64,000 nucleotides of DNA from an uncultured Clostridia bacterium. Its GTDB lineage: Bacteria; Bacillota; Clostridia; Oscillospirales; JAAYOS01. The notes under the pieces were generated by a model. The model had not been told where the DNA came from, ran no database searches, and was given only the letters and a program-made list of their open reading frames with translations. The stretch spans positions 179,359 to 243,358 of the forward strand of contig CANQDU010000003.1 of the NCBI GenBank assembly GCA_947593925.1. Reading direction: 5' to 3'. Both the position numbers and the translations under genes were made by a program. Position 1 is the stretch's first letter. Every line of letters starts with the position of its first letter. Positions 47,819-57,700 of this stretch are shown here, piece by piece.

Positions 47819-49279
47819 CTATGACCTGCGGCAGTGCCGCGCGCGGAGGCGCTCCGCGCCCGCCTTCCGTCCGGTCTCCTCGAGACGGCGGAGATACGGC
47901 GGGAGCAGCTTGTCCGAAGCGTGGTACGGGCCGCCCTCCGCGAGCACCGTCCACATCGGGTCGGGCACGCCCGGCTGTTTTGCCATCTGCTCGTCCTGCC
48001 AGTCGAGGATTATCTTCGCGCCGGCGGCGCAGAGCTCCGGGTGCTCCTCCTTGAGGTCGTACTGCTCGTGCGGGTCGTCTGAGAGGTTGTAGAGCATCTC
48101 GCCGTCAAAGAGATGGAAGCCGTCGTGGTAGGTGCGGACGTAGAGCCAGTCCCCGAACCGCGCCGAGCGCTGACAGACGTGCGCCATCTGGCTGATGACG
48201 AGGCTCTCGCGCCCCGCGTCCTTACCGCTCGTCACGGCGTCCGCGAAGCCGACGCCGTCCCAGTTGCCGCATCGCTCCACCCCGAGGAGGTCGGCGACGG
48301 TGGGCAGAAGGTCGAGGTTGTAGTGAAGCCCTCCCGCGACGGCGCCGCTCGCGCCGCCCGGCCACTTGACGATGAGCGGGATGTGGCAGGTCGCCTCGTC
48401 CGCAAATCCGTGCTCGCAGTAGACGCCGAGCTCGCCCATGCTCTCGCCGTGGTCGGAGGTGACGATTATCGCTGTGTCGTCATATATCCCCTGACTGCGG
48501 AGCAGGTCGAATATCTCGCCCACGAGCTTATCCGCGTAGCTTATGCCGCAGTCGTATCCGTCGATTATCCGGCGGAGGCCCGCCATGTCCGAGGCGCTCC
48601 CCGGCATTCGCGGGCAGCCGGGTATCTCCGCGTCGTCGTACATGTCGAGCTCGTTTACCGAGTGTGGGCCGACGTGCGCGCGGTGCCGCTCGAAGACCTC
48701 CTCGGTTATCCATTCGGGCAGAGGGTCACCCGCAAACGGATCTCCGAAGTCCTCCGGCGCGCGGTAAGGCGTGTGCGGGTCCCAGAAGTGAACGTGCAAA
48801 AACCAGTTCTCGCGCCCGCGGTTCCGCTCTAGCCACCCGAGCGCCTCGGGAAGCACCTTCTCCCCCGACTCGAGGCCGCTTCCGCCGACGTTTATGCACT
48901 CGTGGAAGCCCGCGTTGAACCACCACGCGGAGTGCCGCTCGGCAAACGTGCTTATCGAGGCGGCGTACATCCCGGCTCTGCGGAAAATGTTGTGGAAGTT
49001 GTTAAGGTCCACGTAGTCCTTGAAGTCTCTGTCGCGGCCGGTGAGGCGGCGGTCCGCCGCCGTGCCGCCGTGACCGACGACTCCGCTGCGTATCCCGAAC
49101 ATCCCGCTCACGAGCGCGGCGCGGGACGGGAGGCAGGGCGCGTCGCTGCAATAGCAGCGGTCGAAGCGGACGCCCTCACGGCACACGCGGTCGATATTAG
49201 GCGTGGTGCGCCGCGCGTAGCCGTAGCAGGACATGTGGTCGGGGCGCAGAGTGTCTATGTCGATAAACAGAACTCTCAT
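47819..49279 (-). CDS. Cys-type sulfatase
   Basis: MRVLFIDIDTLRPDHMSCYGY; CLPSRAALVSG modification motif. Confidence 0.93.
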   Translation of the reverse strand: MRVLFIDIDTLRPDHMSCYGYARRTTPNIDRVCREGVRFDRCYCSDAPCLPSRAALVSGMFGIRSGVVGHGGTAADRRLTGRDRDFKDYVDLNNFHNIFRRAGMYAASISTFAERHSAWWFNAGFHECINVGGSGLESGEKVLPEALGWLERNRGRENWFLHVHFWDPHTPYRAPEDFGDPFAGDPLPEWITEEVFERHRAHVGPHSVNELDMYDDAEIPGCPRMPGSASDMAGLRRIIDGYDCGISYADKLVGEIFDLLRSQGIYDDTAIIVTSDHGESMGELGVYCEHGFADEATCHIPLIVKWPGGASGAVAGGLHYNLDLLPTVADLLGVERCGNWDGVGFADAVTSGKDAGRESLVISQMAHVCQRSARFGDWLYVRTYHDGFHLFDGEMLYNLSDDPHEQYDLKEEHPELCAAGAKIILDWQDEQMAKQPGVPDPMWTVLAEGGPYHASDKLLPPYLRRLEETGRKAGAERLRARHCRRS

Positions 49280-49409
49280 CTTTTCCTCCTTATCTCTGTT
49301 GTGAGTGTTTGCGCAGGCAGTATATATCTGCTTTGATTTTATCATCAGCCGCGTCGAAAGGCAATCACATTCCGGCGTAAAATCGGACAGAAAATCGGCG
49401 CAGAAGCAG

Positions 49410-49455
49410 AAAAAGCTCCCCGCACGGAGCCGTGTACACGGTTCCGCGCGGGGAG
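49410..49455 (-). terminator. Intrinsic terminator after GH3
   Basis: CTCCCCGCGCGGAACC/GGCTCCGTGCGGGGAG then TTTTT on minus strand. Confidence 0.75.
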
Positions 49456-49476
49456 TGCGGTCATATTCCCGCTATT

Positions 49477-52140
49477 CTACCTCGCGTACTTGATGACGAT
49501 GCGGAGCATGTCGCGGACGTTCGCGCGGAGGCGTTCGCGGTCGAGGCGTCCGTCGTTCAGCGCGTCGAGGATGGGCGTGACCTCGCGGTCGTCCATGCTT
49601 CCCGGCGCCACCCAAGAGAGACCCGCCTGCGCGGGCGCGCCGCCGGCGCAGCCGCTCGTGCCGCCCCAGTCGCTCATGACGTAGCCCTCAAAGCCCCACT
49701 CCTCGCGGAGGATGCCCTCGAGCAGCTCCTCGTCCTCGGCGCACCAGACGCCGTTTACGGCATTGTAGCCGGTCATGATCGTGTCCGGCATGTAGACCTG
49801 AAGCGCCTCCTCGAACACCCTGAGATAGATCTCGCGGGCGGTGCGCTCGGTCATTATCGCGTGATTGGTGTTTCGCAGATACTCGGCGTTGTTTGCAAAG
49901 AAATGCTTGAAGCTGCACGCCACTCCGCAGGACTGGAGTCCGCGTCCCTCTTGCGCCGCCATGCGTCCCGCGAGGACGGGGTCCTCCGAGAAATACTCGC
50001 TGTGGCGTCCGCAGAGCGGGTTGCGGTGGATATTCGCCGCCGGCGCGAGGATGCACGGAAGCGCCATACCTATCGCCTCCTCCGCTATCGCGCGTCCCTC
50101 CTCGTAGGAGAGTCGCTCGTTGAAGGTGGCGCAGACGACGTTCGAGACCGGGAAGCCGATGTTCGCGTCGTTCATGTTGAGGCCGTTGTTGCCGTCCGAG
50201 AAGTAGTACTCCTTCGGCAGTTCGTACTTCTCGAGCGCGCCCTCGGCGTAGAGCACGCCGGCAAAGCCGCTCTCTCCGTAGCCCCAGCCGACGCGCCCGC
50301 CGGCGGAGGCGCGGCAGAGCTCGTAGTCGCTCATCTGGAGGACGAAGCTGTCAAGGAGCGACGGGTCCTTCACGAGCATCGGATAGGTGATAACGCCCTC
50401 CGGCTTCTCTCCCCTGACCGGGCGAGCCTCCGGCGTGCGCTCACGCTCGCGGCGGTACGGAAGCTCCTTCGACTTCACGACGGCGCTGTGCTGTCCCTTC
50501 GGGTACGTCCCCTCCGGGTCGCGGCGGCTCAGCTCATGCACCTCTATCGGCGGCGTGACGCGGTTTGTCACCTTCGAGACGACTATCGTCTCCGGCACGT
50601 CAAAGGACGCGGCCTCGGCGGCCTCCGCCACCGAGCCGCCGAGGTACAGCTTCACCGTGCCCGGCTCGACTATCCAGCTCGCGGTCTCCTCGTCGTAGGA
50701 GTCGAAGCCGCGCGCCGTCACTCTCAGGTGAAGCGTCTCGCAGGCTCCCGGCGCGAGGGTGTCGGTCTTTGCGAAGTCAACGAGGCGGCGGCTCGGCTGC
50801 TCGAGCTTTCCCTGCGGCAGCTCCGCGAAGAGCAGGACGCTCTCCTTGCCCGGGCGCGCGCCGGTGTTCGTCACGCGGACGTCCATCTCGACCTCCGCGC
50901 CGCAGCTTGCAAACCGCACGCACTCGCGCTTGAATGTCGTATAGCTCAGTCCGTGGCCGAACGGGAACGCGACGCGCTTCCCGAAGGTCTCGAAGTAGCG
51001 GTAGCCGACGTACAGACCCTCCTCGTAGACCGTGACGTTGAAGTCGCGCTCCGCGCCGAAGCCCATCTGCGGGCCCTTGGGCGTCGCGCCGACGGCGAGG
51101 TTGTAGTTCTCGGAGGACGGTATGTCGCGGTAATCGACCGCCCACGTGTCCGGCAGACGTCCGGAGGGCGACACCGTGCCGTCGAGTATCTCGGCGAGGG
51201 CGCGTCCGCCCGCCATGCCGTTGAGGCCGGTCCAGAGTATCGCGTCCGCCGCGTCCGTCCAGCCCATCTCTATGGGATAGCCCGTGTTCAGCACGACGAC
51301 GAGCTTCTCGAACTTCGCACGGAGCGCCTTCATCAACGCCCGCTCGTCGTCGGAAAGGTAATACTCGCCGGGTTTGAGCGCGGTGTCCTCGCTCTCGCCG
51401 GTGGGACGGCTTATCACGAACACCGCCGTGCCGCTCGCGGCTCTCGCGCGCTCCACGGCGTCCTCCGACGGGAGGACGTCGCGCTCGCCGCGGTAGAAGT
51501 CCGCAAGCTCGCGGTTGAGCTTGAGGGACGAGTACTTCTCAATGCCCTCAATAAAGCGTATCCCGTAGCGGGGATTTATCTTGCCCGCGCCGACGCAGCC
51601 GAGGCGGTAGGTCGCGACGCCGCTGCCGAACGCATTGAGCGCGCTTCCCATCGGGAGCGGGAGCACGCCGTCGTTTTTCAGAAGAACCGCGCCCTCGCGC
51701 GCAGCCTGAAGGACGAGCGGATCGTGCTCGGGGTACACCTCGCCCGGCTCGACCTTCGGGAGCGTGTGGACCGTCGCCTCGAACGGAGGTATCTCGCTTC
51801 CGTCTGCCGCCTTCATGCCCTCGAGGCGGACGGTGTAGTCACGGTCGTACTCCGTAAAGCGGCTCCGCACGAAGACGCCGAGCATCGTGGTGCCGAACAT
51901 CTCGCCGCCGACGACCGGCGCGCCGATATACTCGCCGTCAACATAGAAGCGCCCGCCGGCGTCCTCCGCGAGCGGTCTGAGGGCTACAAGCCCGAGGCAG
52001 CCGCTCATGCGGTGGTCCATCATGTAGGACTTGCCGTCCACATCGTCGATGTTGTACACCGGCTCGCTCGAAAGCGATATGGCGGGCGCGTCCATGCCTC
52101 CCGCATGGCTCTCGTGAATGAGCTTGGATGTTTCGTCCAT
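49477..52140 (-). CDS. GH3 glycoside hydrolase with permuted domain order (C-domain and Fn3-like before TIM barrel)
   Basis: AAREGAVLLKNDGVLPL near N-terminus, FGHGLSYTTF mid-protein, TIM-barrel motifs KHFFANNAE and GYVMSDWGG near C-terminus. Confidence 0.92.
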   Translation of the reverse strand: MDETSKLIHESHAGGMDAPAISLSSEPVYNIDDVDGKSYMMDHRMSGCLGLVALRPLAEDAGGRFYVDGEYIGAPVVGGEMFGTTMLGVFVRSRFTEYDRDYTVRLEGMKAADGSEIPPFEATVHTLPKVEPGEVYPEHDPLVLQAAREGAVLLKNDGVLPLPMGSALNAFGSGVATYRLGCVGAGKINPRYGIRFIEGIEKYSSLKLNRELADFYRGERDVLPSEDAVERARAASGTAVFVISRPTGESEDTALKPGEYYLSDDERALMKALRAKFEKLVVVLNTGYPIEMGWTDAADAILWTGLNGMAGGRALAEILDGTVSPSGRLPDTWAVDYRDIPSSENYNLAVGATPKGPQMGFGAERDFNVTVYEEGLYVGYRYFETFGKRVAFPFGHGLSYTTFKRECVRFASCGAEVEMDVRVTNTGARPGKESVLLFAELPQGKLEQPSRRLVDFAKTDTLAPGACETLHLRVTARGFDSYDEETASWIVEPGTVKLYLGGSVAEAAEAASFDVPETIVVSKVTNRVTPPIEVHELSRRDPEGTYPKGQHSAVVKSKELPYRRERERTPEARPVRGEKPEGVITYPMLVKDPSLLDSFVLQMSDYELCRASAGGRVGWGYGESGFAGVLYAEGALEKYELPKEYYFSDGNNGLNMNDANIGFPVSNVVCATFNERLSYEEGRAIAEEAIGMALPCILAPAANIHRNPLCGRHSEYFSEDPVLAGRMAAQEGRGLQSCGVACSFKHFFANNAEYLRNTNHAIMTERTAREIYLRVFEEALQVYMPDTIMTGYNAVNGVWCAEDEELLEGILREEWGFEGYVMSDWGGTSGCAGGAPAQAGLSWVAPGSMDDREVTPILDALNDGRLDRERLRANVRDMLRIVIKYAR

Positions 52141-52200
52141 AGAAGTTGCTCCTCCCTTGTGTAAAAATTACGTCATATTGCTGACGTTCTCATTACATAC

Positions 52201-52230
52201 ATTGTAGCACTCCCGACACCCGCCTGTCAA
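52201..52230 (-). promoter_or_regulatory. Promoter of permuted GH3 gene
   Basis: Minus strand TTGACA-N18-TACAAT. Confidence 0.6.
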
Positions 52231-52263
52231 CAGAAAATCGCGATACCTGGAAAAATATTTTTG

Positions 52264-52293
52264 TTGACAGAGTCCTCCGCGTCGTGTTATGAT
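52264..52293 (+). promoter_or_regulatory. Promoter of LacI-family gene
   Basis: TTGACA-N18-TATGAT. Confidence 0.65.
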
Positions 52294-52305
52294 TTAACCG
52301 TGGTA

Positions 52306-52320
52306 TGAAAACTTTTTTCA
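52306..52320. promoter_or_regulatory. Candidate LacI-family operator
   Basis: TGAAAA-ctt-TTTTCA palindrome just downstream of the -10. Confidence 0.45.
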
Positions 52321-52335
52321 CAGGTGTGACCGACT

Positions 52336-53301
52336 ATGACAACTATCGAAGACATCGCAAAAGAAGCCGGCGTGTCTATAGCGACGGTGTCGCGCGTGCT
52401 GAACGGACGCGGGTACGTCGCGGAAGCGACGCGCGCCGCCGTCCTCCGCGCGGCAAGCAAGCTCGGGCGGAGCGTTGACCCGGAATTTCTCCGCAAGCGC
52501 ATACTCGTGGCGTGCGTTCCGTCCGGCCACGCGCTCGTCGAGCCGATAATGAAGGCGGCGGAGGGCTACAATCTCTCCCCGCTCTACAAAATGGTGTCCT
52601 CCGCGTCGCTCCGCGCGGACGACGTCGCCTTTGACGGCGACTTTGACGGCGTCCTGCTCATCGACGGCGTGATAAGCCGCGCCGAGCTCGAGAAGCTGCG
52701 CGCGCGCGTGCCGGTGGTGGAGTGCCGCAACTACAACGACGTCGAGCGCGAGGTCTCGGTGATGGTGGACGACGTCGCCATGGGCTACCGGCTCACAAAG
52801 CACCTCACCGACTCCGGCAAAACGCGCGTCGCGACGGTGCTCCTGAACGGCGGGATAAGCTCGCGGCCGCACGTTGTCGAGCGCATGCAGGGATACCGCG
52901 CGGCGCTCGCCGAGGCGGGGCTCTCCCCTGCCGTCTCCTACCGGCGCGATTTTCCCGGCGGCGCGGACGGGTTCCTCTCGCGGCTCCGGCGGGACGCCGG
53001 GCGCGAGTGGGACGCGCTCATATATCCCGAGCCGATGGACGAGCTTGCGGAGCTTCTGCGCCTGCTCCGCGAGGACGGGTTGGATGTCCCGGGAAATGTC
53101 GCGCTCGCGTCCTTCGGAGACTCGCCCGCGCTCGAGCGCGCCGGGATAACCGCAACGCGCCAGCCGCTCGAGGCGATAGCGGGCGCGTCGCTCTTCATGC
53201 TCGACGGACTGATGAGCGGACGTTTGGAGGTCGCCGAGTCTATGCAGCTTCGTCTGCGCCCGGAGCTCAGTATACGCGGGTCGTCGCAAACGCTCCTCTG
53301 A
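52336..53301 (+). CDS. LacI-family transcriptional regulator
   Basis: TTIEDIAKEAGVSIATVSRVLNGRGYVAEATRAAV. Confidence 0.94.
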   Translation: MTTIEDIAKEAGVSIATVSRVLNGRGYVAEATRAAVLRAASKLGRSVDPEFLRKRILVACVPSGHALVEPIMKAAEGYNLSPLYKMVSSASLRADDVAFDGDFDGVLLIDGVISRAELEKLRARVPVVECRNYNDVEREVSVMVDDVAMGYRLTKHLTDSGKTRVATVLLNGGISSRPHVVERMQGYRAALAEAGLSPAVSYRRDFPGGADGFLSRLRRDAGREWDALIYPEPMDELAELLRLLREDGLDVPGNVALASFGDSPALERAGITATRQPLEAIAGASLFMLDGLMSGRLEVAESMQLRLRPELSIRGSSQTLL

Positions 53302-53360
53302 GCGTTTAGCGCTCTCGCAAACGGCGCTGGTCCGCGCCTAAAACATCTATGCAAGGCCGG

Positions 53361-53395
53361 GAGCCGCCTGTCGCAGGACAGGCGGCTCTCTTTAT
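53361..53395 (+). terminator. Intrinsic terminator after lacI-family gene
   Basis: GAGCCGCCTGTC-gcag-GACAGGCGGCTC-tcttta. Confidence 0.8.
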
Positions 53396-53410
53396 TCTCC
53401 GTCACCCCGC

Positions 53411-53453
53411 AAAAAAAGGATAAAGCGGGAGGGGCTTTCGCCCCTCCCGCTTT
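53411..53453 (-). terminator. Intrinsic terminator after SLH protein gene
   Basis: AAAGCGGGAGGGG/CCCCTCCCGCTTT with minus-strand TTTTTTT. Confidence 0.85.
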
Positions 53454-53494
53454 GCCGCATTTTTTGTTGTGCCAAGATGTGCTATGTTGTGCGC

Positions 53495-56400
53495 TTACTT
53501 TACGATGTTCTCGCAGAAGCGCATGAGTATCGTCGCGATCTGCGCGCGAATCGCTCCGCCGGACGGTGCGAGCGTCGTCTCGGTCGTGCCGTTGATGAGC
53601 TCGGTTCCGACGGCCCAGCTCATCGGGGCGGTCGCGTAGCTCTGGACGCTCGCCGCGTCGGTGTAAGCCGTAAGCTCAGCGGTGGTCGTGACGTCGTACT
53701 TCTTGTAGGTCGCGTAACGATACAGGATAGTCGCGGCTTCCTCACGGGTGAGGTCGCGCTCCGGACGGAAGGTTCCGTCGCCGTAGCCGCCGACTATCTC
53801 GTTCGCCGCAGCCCAGTTGATCGCGTCGCTGTACCACTTGCCCGCCAGGACGTCGCTGAACGGAATGTCCTTCGTGACAGCGGGCTCACCGTCGAGACGG
53901 TAGAGGATAGTGACGAGCATCGCACGGTCGGTCTGATCGTTCGGCGCGAACGTTGTCTCGCCGGTGCCGCCCATGAGGCCCTTCTCGACGACGTAGTCGA
54001 TGGCGTCAACGTACCACGCGTCCTTGACAACGTCGGTGAACTTCGCGGACGGAGCGGGCTTCGTGCCCTCGACGAACGTGGCCTTGACGGTCGCGCCGCC
54101 GGCGGGCATCGTGAAGCTGTAGGTTCCGTCGGCGTTCTTCGTGACGGTGACAGCCGTGCCGGTGCCGTTCTGGGTGGCGGTGACGGTGTCAACCGAGTAA
54201 CCCTCCTTCGGCGTGACGGTGACGGTTATCGTCGTGCCCGCGGTCGCGCTCCTCGGCGAGACGGTGACGGTGCCGTTCGGGTTTGCCGGGACGGTCACGG
54301 TGTAGGTCGGGTTGACGCCGCTGCCGGTGTAGGTTACGGTGTAGGTCTTGCTTCCGTCGCTGTTTTTGACTTCGCTCACATTGTAGCCGGTGCCGGCCTC
54401 AATCTTGCCCGTGAACTTGCTGTCGGTATCGGTGAGGGTGAAGGTCACAACGCGGCTGACGTACACGTCATCCTTGATTTCCTCGGAGCTTTCGATCTTG
54501 ACCGTTCCGCCATTCGGGACAGCGTTCACGGCCTCCTGAAGCGTCTCGTAATAGGTGGTAGTACCGGTGCTATCGGCGACGCTGGCTGCAGGCTTCGCAT
54601 CCAGGCTGATGGTGAACGGGCTCAGACCGTCGTCAGATGTGAAGGTAATTGTATCACTAGAACTCGAGATAGTCTCAGACTTGTGGTAGTGGTTGCCATT
54701 CTTCTCATGCAGGACGTAAACGCTGGTATTGCCAACACTGTCAACAAATCCATCAGGCACGCCAACGGTCAGCTTGATGGGCTCGCTTACCGTAAGAGGC
54801 TGATTCTCCTTGATCTTGACAGCGTTCGCACTGCCTTGTTCAAAGTTAAGATTTTCAGTGCTACCTTCAGTCGTAGCAACCAAATCGTAGACCGCGCTGA
54901 TGTCCACGGAGAGAGTCTTGCTATCCGTGTCATAGCTATTGATCTCAAGCGTCAGATGCGGCTGTACGAAGAACTTGACACTCTCTGCATCAACAGTGCT
55001 ACCGCTACCCGCAGTGGTAAGCTGCTCCGCCGCTGTCTCCGGGTTAATGTCGCTCACATTGCCAGTAACAGCCTCGGTGGCTACATCGTTGAGCGTAGTA
55101 TCACCAGTCGCAGGCTGGGTTGCATTGGCAATCGTAGTCGCATCTGCCTCCTGAATGCCCGTCTCTTTAGGGTCATTCTTTACATTCGTATCGCCGGGGA
55201 CAACAGTAGCGTTGACAACCGTAATTTCAGACACAACGGTGAAGGCCTCGCCCTGCTTCAACAGCTTGAAGGTGGCGTCGCCGTTCTTAACCTCTGTGCC
55301 GTTGAGTTCCTTGACGGTGACCTTGTTGTCCTTGTCGATGGAAACCTTAACCTCGCCGGCGGTGTCGTCGATGGCGTTGCCGAGGGTCAGAGTGACCTCG
55401 ATCGTCTCGTTCGCGGCAAGGCCGGTTGCGCTGCCGGTGACGGTGATGGTGTGGTCGTTCACCGTCGCCTCGGCGGTGACAACGGCCTTGGTCGCCGTCT
55501 CGCTAGCCTTGACCTCCTTCACCTTGACATCGGTGATGGTGTCGGTGACGGAGACGGTCTTGGTGGTGCCGATGGCCTCGAACTCATGATCGGCAAGAGT
55601 CGGAGCGCCGGTCGTCTCGTCGCACTTAACATCATCAGAACCGGTAATACGGCTGCCGGTATAGGTGTACAGCTGAATGGTGTAAGTGCCAAGATCCATA
55701 CCGGTACCCGGCTTCGTCTGATTACCATTCAGGAAGCTGAACGCCTGAGTGTGGTACTGACCGTTAGTGGGAGTTGCAAAGAAATCCCAATATCCGTTGG
55801 GGCCGGACACGATGACAACATACTTGCCCGTGCTGACATCCTTCGTTGTCGGGAAACTCCAATACATGGTCTCGGCAACGCAGTCAGTCACGATGTTCTC
55901 ATCCTTGTTATACGTGAAGCCGACCTCGGAGAAGTCCATGGCGTCTATCTTCGCGCCGGTGAGGTCAACGTTGATGGTGGCGGTATCGACTACCTTGCCA
56001 TTTTCGGCCTTAAAGGTGAGGTTGATGATATCCTCCTTTACAGAAGCCAAATCGTAGTAGAAGGCAATGCCCTTAGCGTTATTACCGTCAACGTTCTCTT
56101 CAAGCGCAGCGTCTGTAACATCAGCACCTGCCCATGTGGCAGTCACTTTTTCCGCAGTCTCAGGAGCCGCGACATAGAAGCCGATCCAGTAGCCGCCTAC
56201 GCCGGTCGTCGCACCGTTCAGATGGTACTTGACCTCATCGGCAGTGACCTTAACATCGTAAGTGTTGGTGGCCGGGTCTACCGCAGTTACAACCTTACCG
56301 TTTGTAACCGGCGCGGTGATCGGGTCGGTCTTGCTGTGATCCCCAGTGGGAGCCAGACCGGTCTCCAAAATACCTTCGTCGGAGATGACCTTGCCGTCCG

Positions 56401-57700
56401 CATCGATAGTAAGACCATCGGCGAGATAAGCCGAGATGTCAGCCGGGTCGTCGCCGTCCATGAACTTGCCGCCGGAAATCTTTATTGTATTGTCGCCGGT
56501 AGGTGTCTTGCTGGTATCACCCATCTCGCTGTATGCAACAGCGGGGTTGCCGGTGACAACGGTGGTAGAACCTTCGGGAACAGTTACCTTAGTCGCGCCT
56601 GTGTAGCCTGTGTTCTTATCCAGCGTAATACCGGCTGCGGGAACAGGGTACCTCTCGCCATTCTGTATAGCATCACCTACGGTGACAGTACCGGTGGCGG
56701 TGGCGGTTATAGTGCCGCCAGCGACCGTCAGTTCGCCTCCGCGGACAACAATACCAGCGCCACCGCTGATTTTTGCGTCGTCTTTGACGGTCAACTTTCC
56801 GGCGGGCAGATAGATGCCGCAGGTACTGTCAGTGCCGGTGATAGTGCCGCCCTCAACGGTTATATTAACTTCGCCGCTATAATTATCAGTGTTCTGAGCA
56901 CTTCCGTTGGTTGAAAGGGCAAAACCATTAGGGTTGTTAATAACAGCGTTTTCCTTGACCGTCAGGTCGCTTTTACCATACACTGCTACCGAGCCGCTAA
57001 TGTTAACGGTTCCACTAATAGTGGCAGTCGTCTTACTTGTGTCTTTGCCGAAACCAACCTGAACTGCAGGATATTTGTCATTATCACCGCTGCTAGTTTT
57101 CGAAATTGTACCGCCGGTAATCGTACCGGTAGCAGCATCTTGGATATTCACTGCCGGCTTACCCTTGCTGGTTATTGTGCCGCCAGTGATGTTGAGCGTT
57201 GTGCCTTGTCCTATTGCAACAACAGAACCCTGACTACCATTTATAGCGGTAATCGTACCGCCTTGGATAGTTAGAGTTGCACCGTTCTGAGCCTGCACAA
57301 CTTTATCTGCAGTACTGCTGATAGTTCCGCTGCCAGTAATGATTAAATTGCCAGTGCTTTCCCCACTCTCAGTCTTTTTATCAACAATCAAGAGTTTTTC
57401 GCCCAAATCTAACTCGGCGCCTGTCTGTAAATTCAATGTTACTTCGGTGGCAATCCTCAGACTATCCCCATCTTGCGGATAGCTCACTTTGCCGGTGATG
57501 GTTACTGTAAACGGAGCAGTTTTTCCATCATTGCCAGAACCGTTGACCGCGACATTTTGCGCACTTTCGCCAAATGCGTCCTGAAGCTCATCAAGAGTCG
57601 TAAGGTACTTCTTTTCCGCACTCGCCGCGAACGCGGTTGTCGGCAGCAGCGTCAGCACCATGCAGAGCGCCAGCACAAGGGATAAAACTTTCTTGCTCAT
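53495..57700 (-). CDS. Large secreted SLH-domain surface protein with beta-helix-like N-terminal repeats
   Basis: Signal peptide MSKKVLSLVLALCMVLTLLPTTAFAAS; GGTIT-type repeats; three C-terminal SLH repeats (FTDVVKDAWYVDAIDYVVEKGLMGG...). Confidence 0.93.
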   Translation of the reverse strand: MSKKVLSLVLALCMVLTLLPTTAFAASAEKKYLTTLDELQDAFGESAQNVAVNGSGNDGKTAPFTVTITGKVSYPQDGDSLRIATEVTLNLQTGAELDLGEKLLIVDKKTESGESTGNLIITGSGTISSTADKVVQAQNGATLTIQGGTITAINGSQGSVVAIGQGTTLNITGGTITSKGKPAVNIQDAATGTITGGTISKTSSGDNDKYPAVQVGFGKDTSKTTATISGTVNISGSVAVYGKSDLTVKENAVINNPNGFALSTNGSAQNTDNYSGEVNITVEGGTITGTDSTCGIYLPAGKLTVKDDAKISGGAGIVVRGGELTVAGGTITATATGTVTVGDAIQNGERYPVPAAGITLDKNTGYTGATKVTVPEGSTTVVTGNPAVAYSEMGDTSKTPTGDNTIKISGGKFMDGDDPADISAYLADGLTIDADGKVISDEGILETGLAPTGDHSKTDPITAPVTNGKVVTAVDPATNTYDVKVTADEVKYHLNGATTGVGGYWIGFYVAAPETAEKVTATWAGADVTDAALEENVDGNNAKGIAFYYDLASVKEDIINLTFKAENGKVVDTATINVDLTGAKIDAMDFSEVGFTYNKDENIVTDCVAETMYWSFPTTKDVSTGKYVVIVSGPNGYWDFFATPTNGQYHTQAFSFLNGNQTKPGTGMDLGTYTIQLYTYTGSRITGSDDVKCDETTGAPTLADHEFEAIGTTKTVSVTDTITDVKVKEVKASETATKAVVTAEATVNDHTITVTGSATGLAANETIEVTLTLGNAIDDTAGEVKVSIDKDNKVTVKELNGTEVKNGDATFKLLKQGEAFTVVSEITVVNATVVPGDTNVKNDPKETGIQEADATTIANATQPATGDTTLNDVATEAVTGNVSDINPETAAEQLTTAGSGSTVDAESVKFFVQPHLTLEINSYDTDSKTLSVDISAVYDLVATTEGSTENLNFEQGSANAVKIKENQPLTVSEPIKLTVGVPDGFVDSVGNTSVYVLHEKNGNHYHKSETISSSSDTITFTSDDGLSPFTISLDAKPAASVADSTGTTTYYETLQEAVNAVPNGGTVKIESSEEIKDDVYVSRVVTFTLTDTDSKFTGKIEAGTGYNVSEVKNSDGSKTYTVTYTGSGVNPTYTVTVPANPNGTVTVSPRSATAGTTITVTVTPKEGYSVDTVTATQNGTGTAVTVTKNADGTYSFTMPAGGATVKATFVEGTKPAPSAKFTDVVKDAWYVDAIDYVVEKGLMGGTGETTFAPNDQTDRAMLVTILYRLDGEPAVTKDIPFSDVLAGKWYSDAINWAAANEIVGGYGDGTFRPERDLTREEAATILYRYATYKKYDVTTTAELTAYTDAASVQSYATAPMSWAVGTELINGTTETTLAPSGGAIRAQIATILMRFCENIVK

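Noticed and set aside
53477-56914. 1145-aa + strand ORF antisense to the SLH gene
   Set aside because: Sense strand encodes a signal peptide, repeats and SLH domains; antisense translation has no recognisable features
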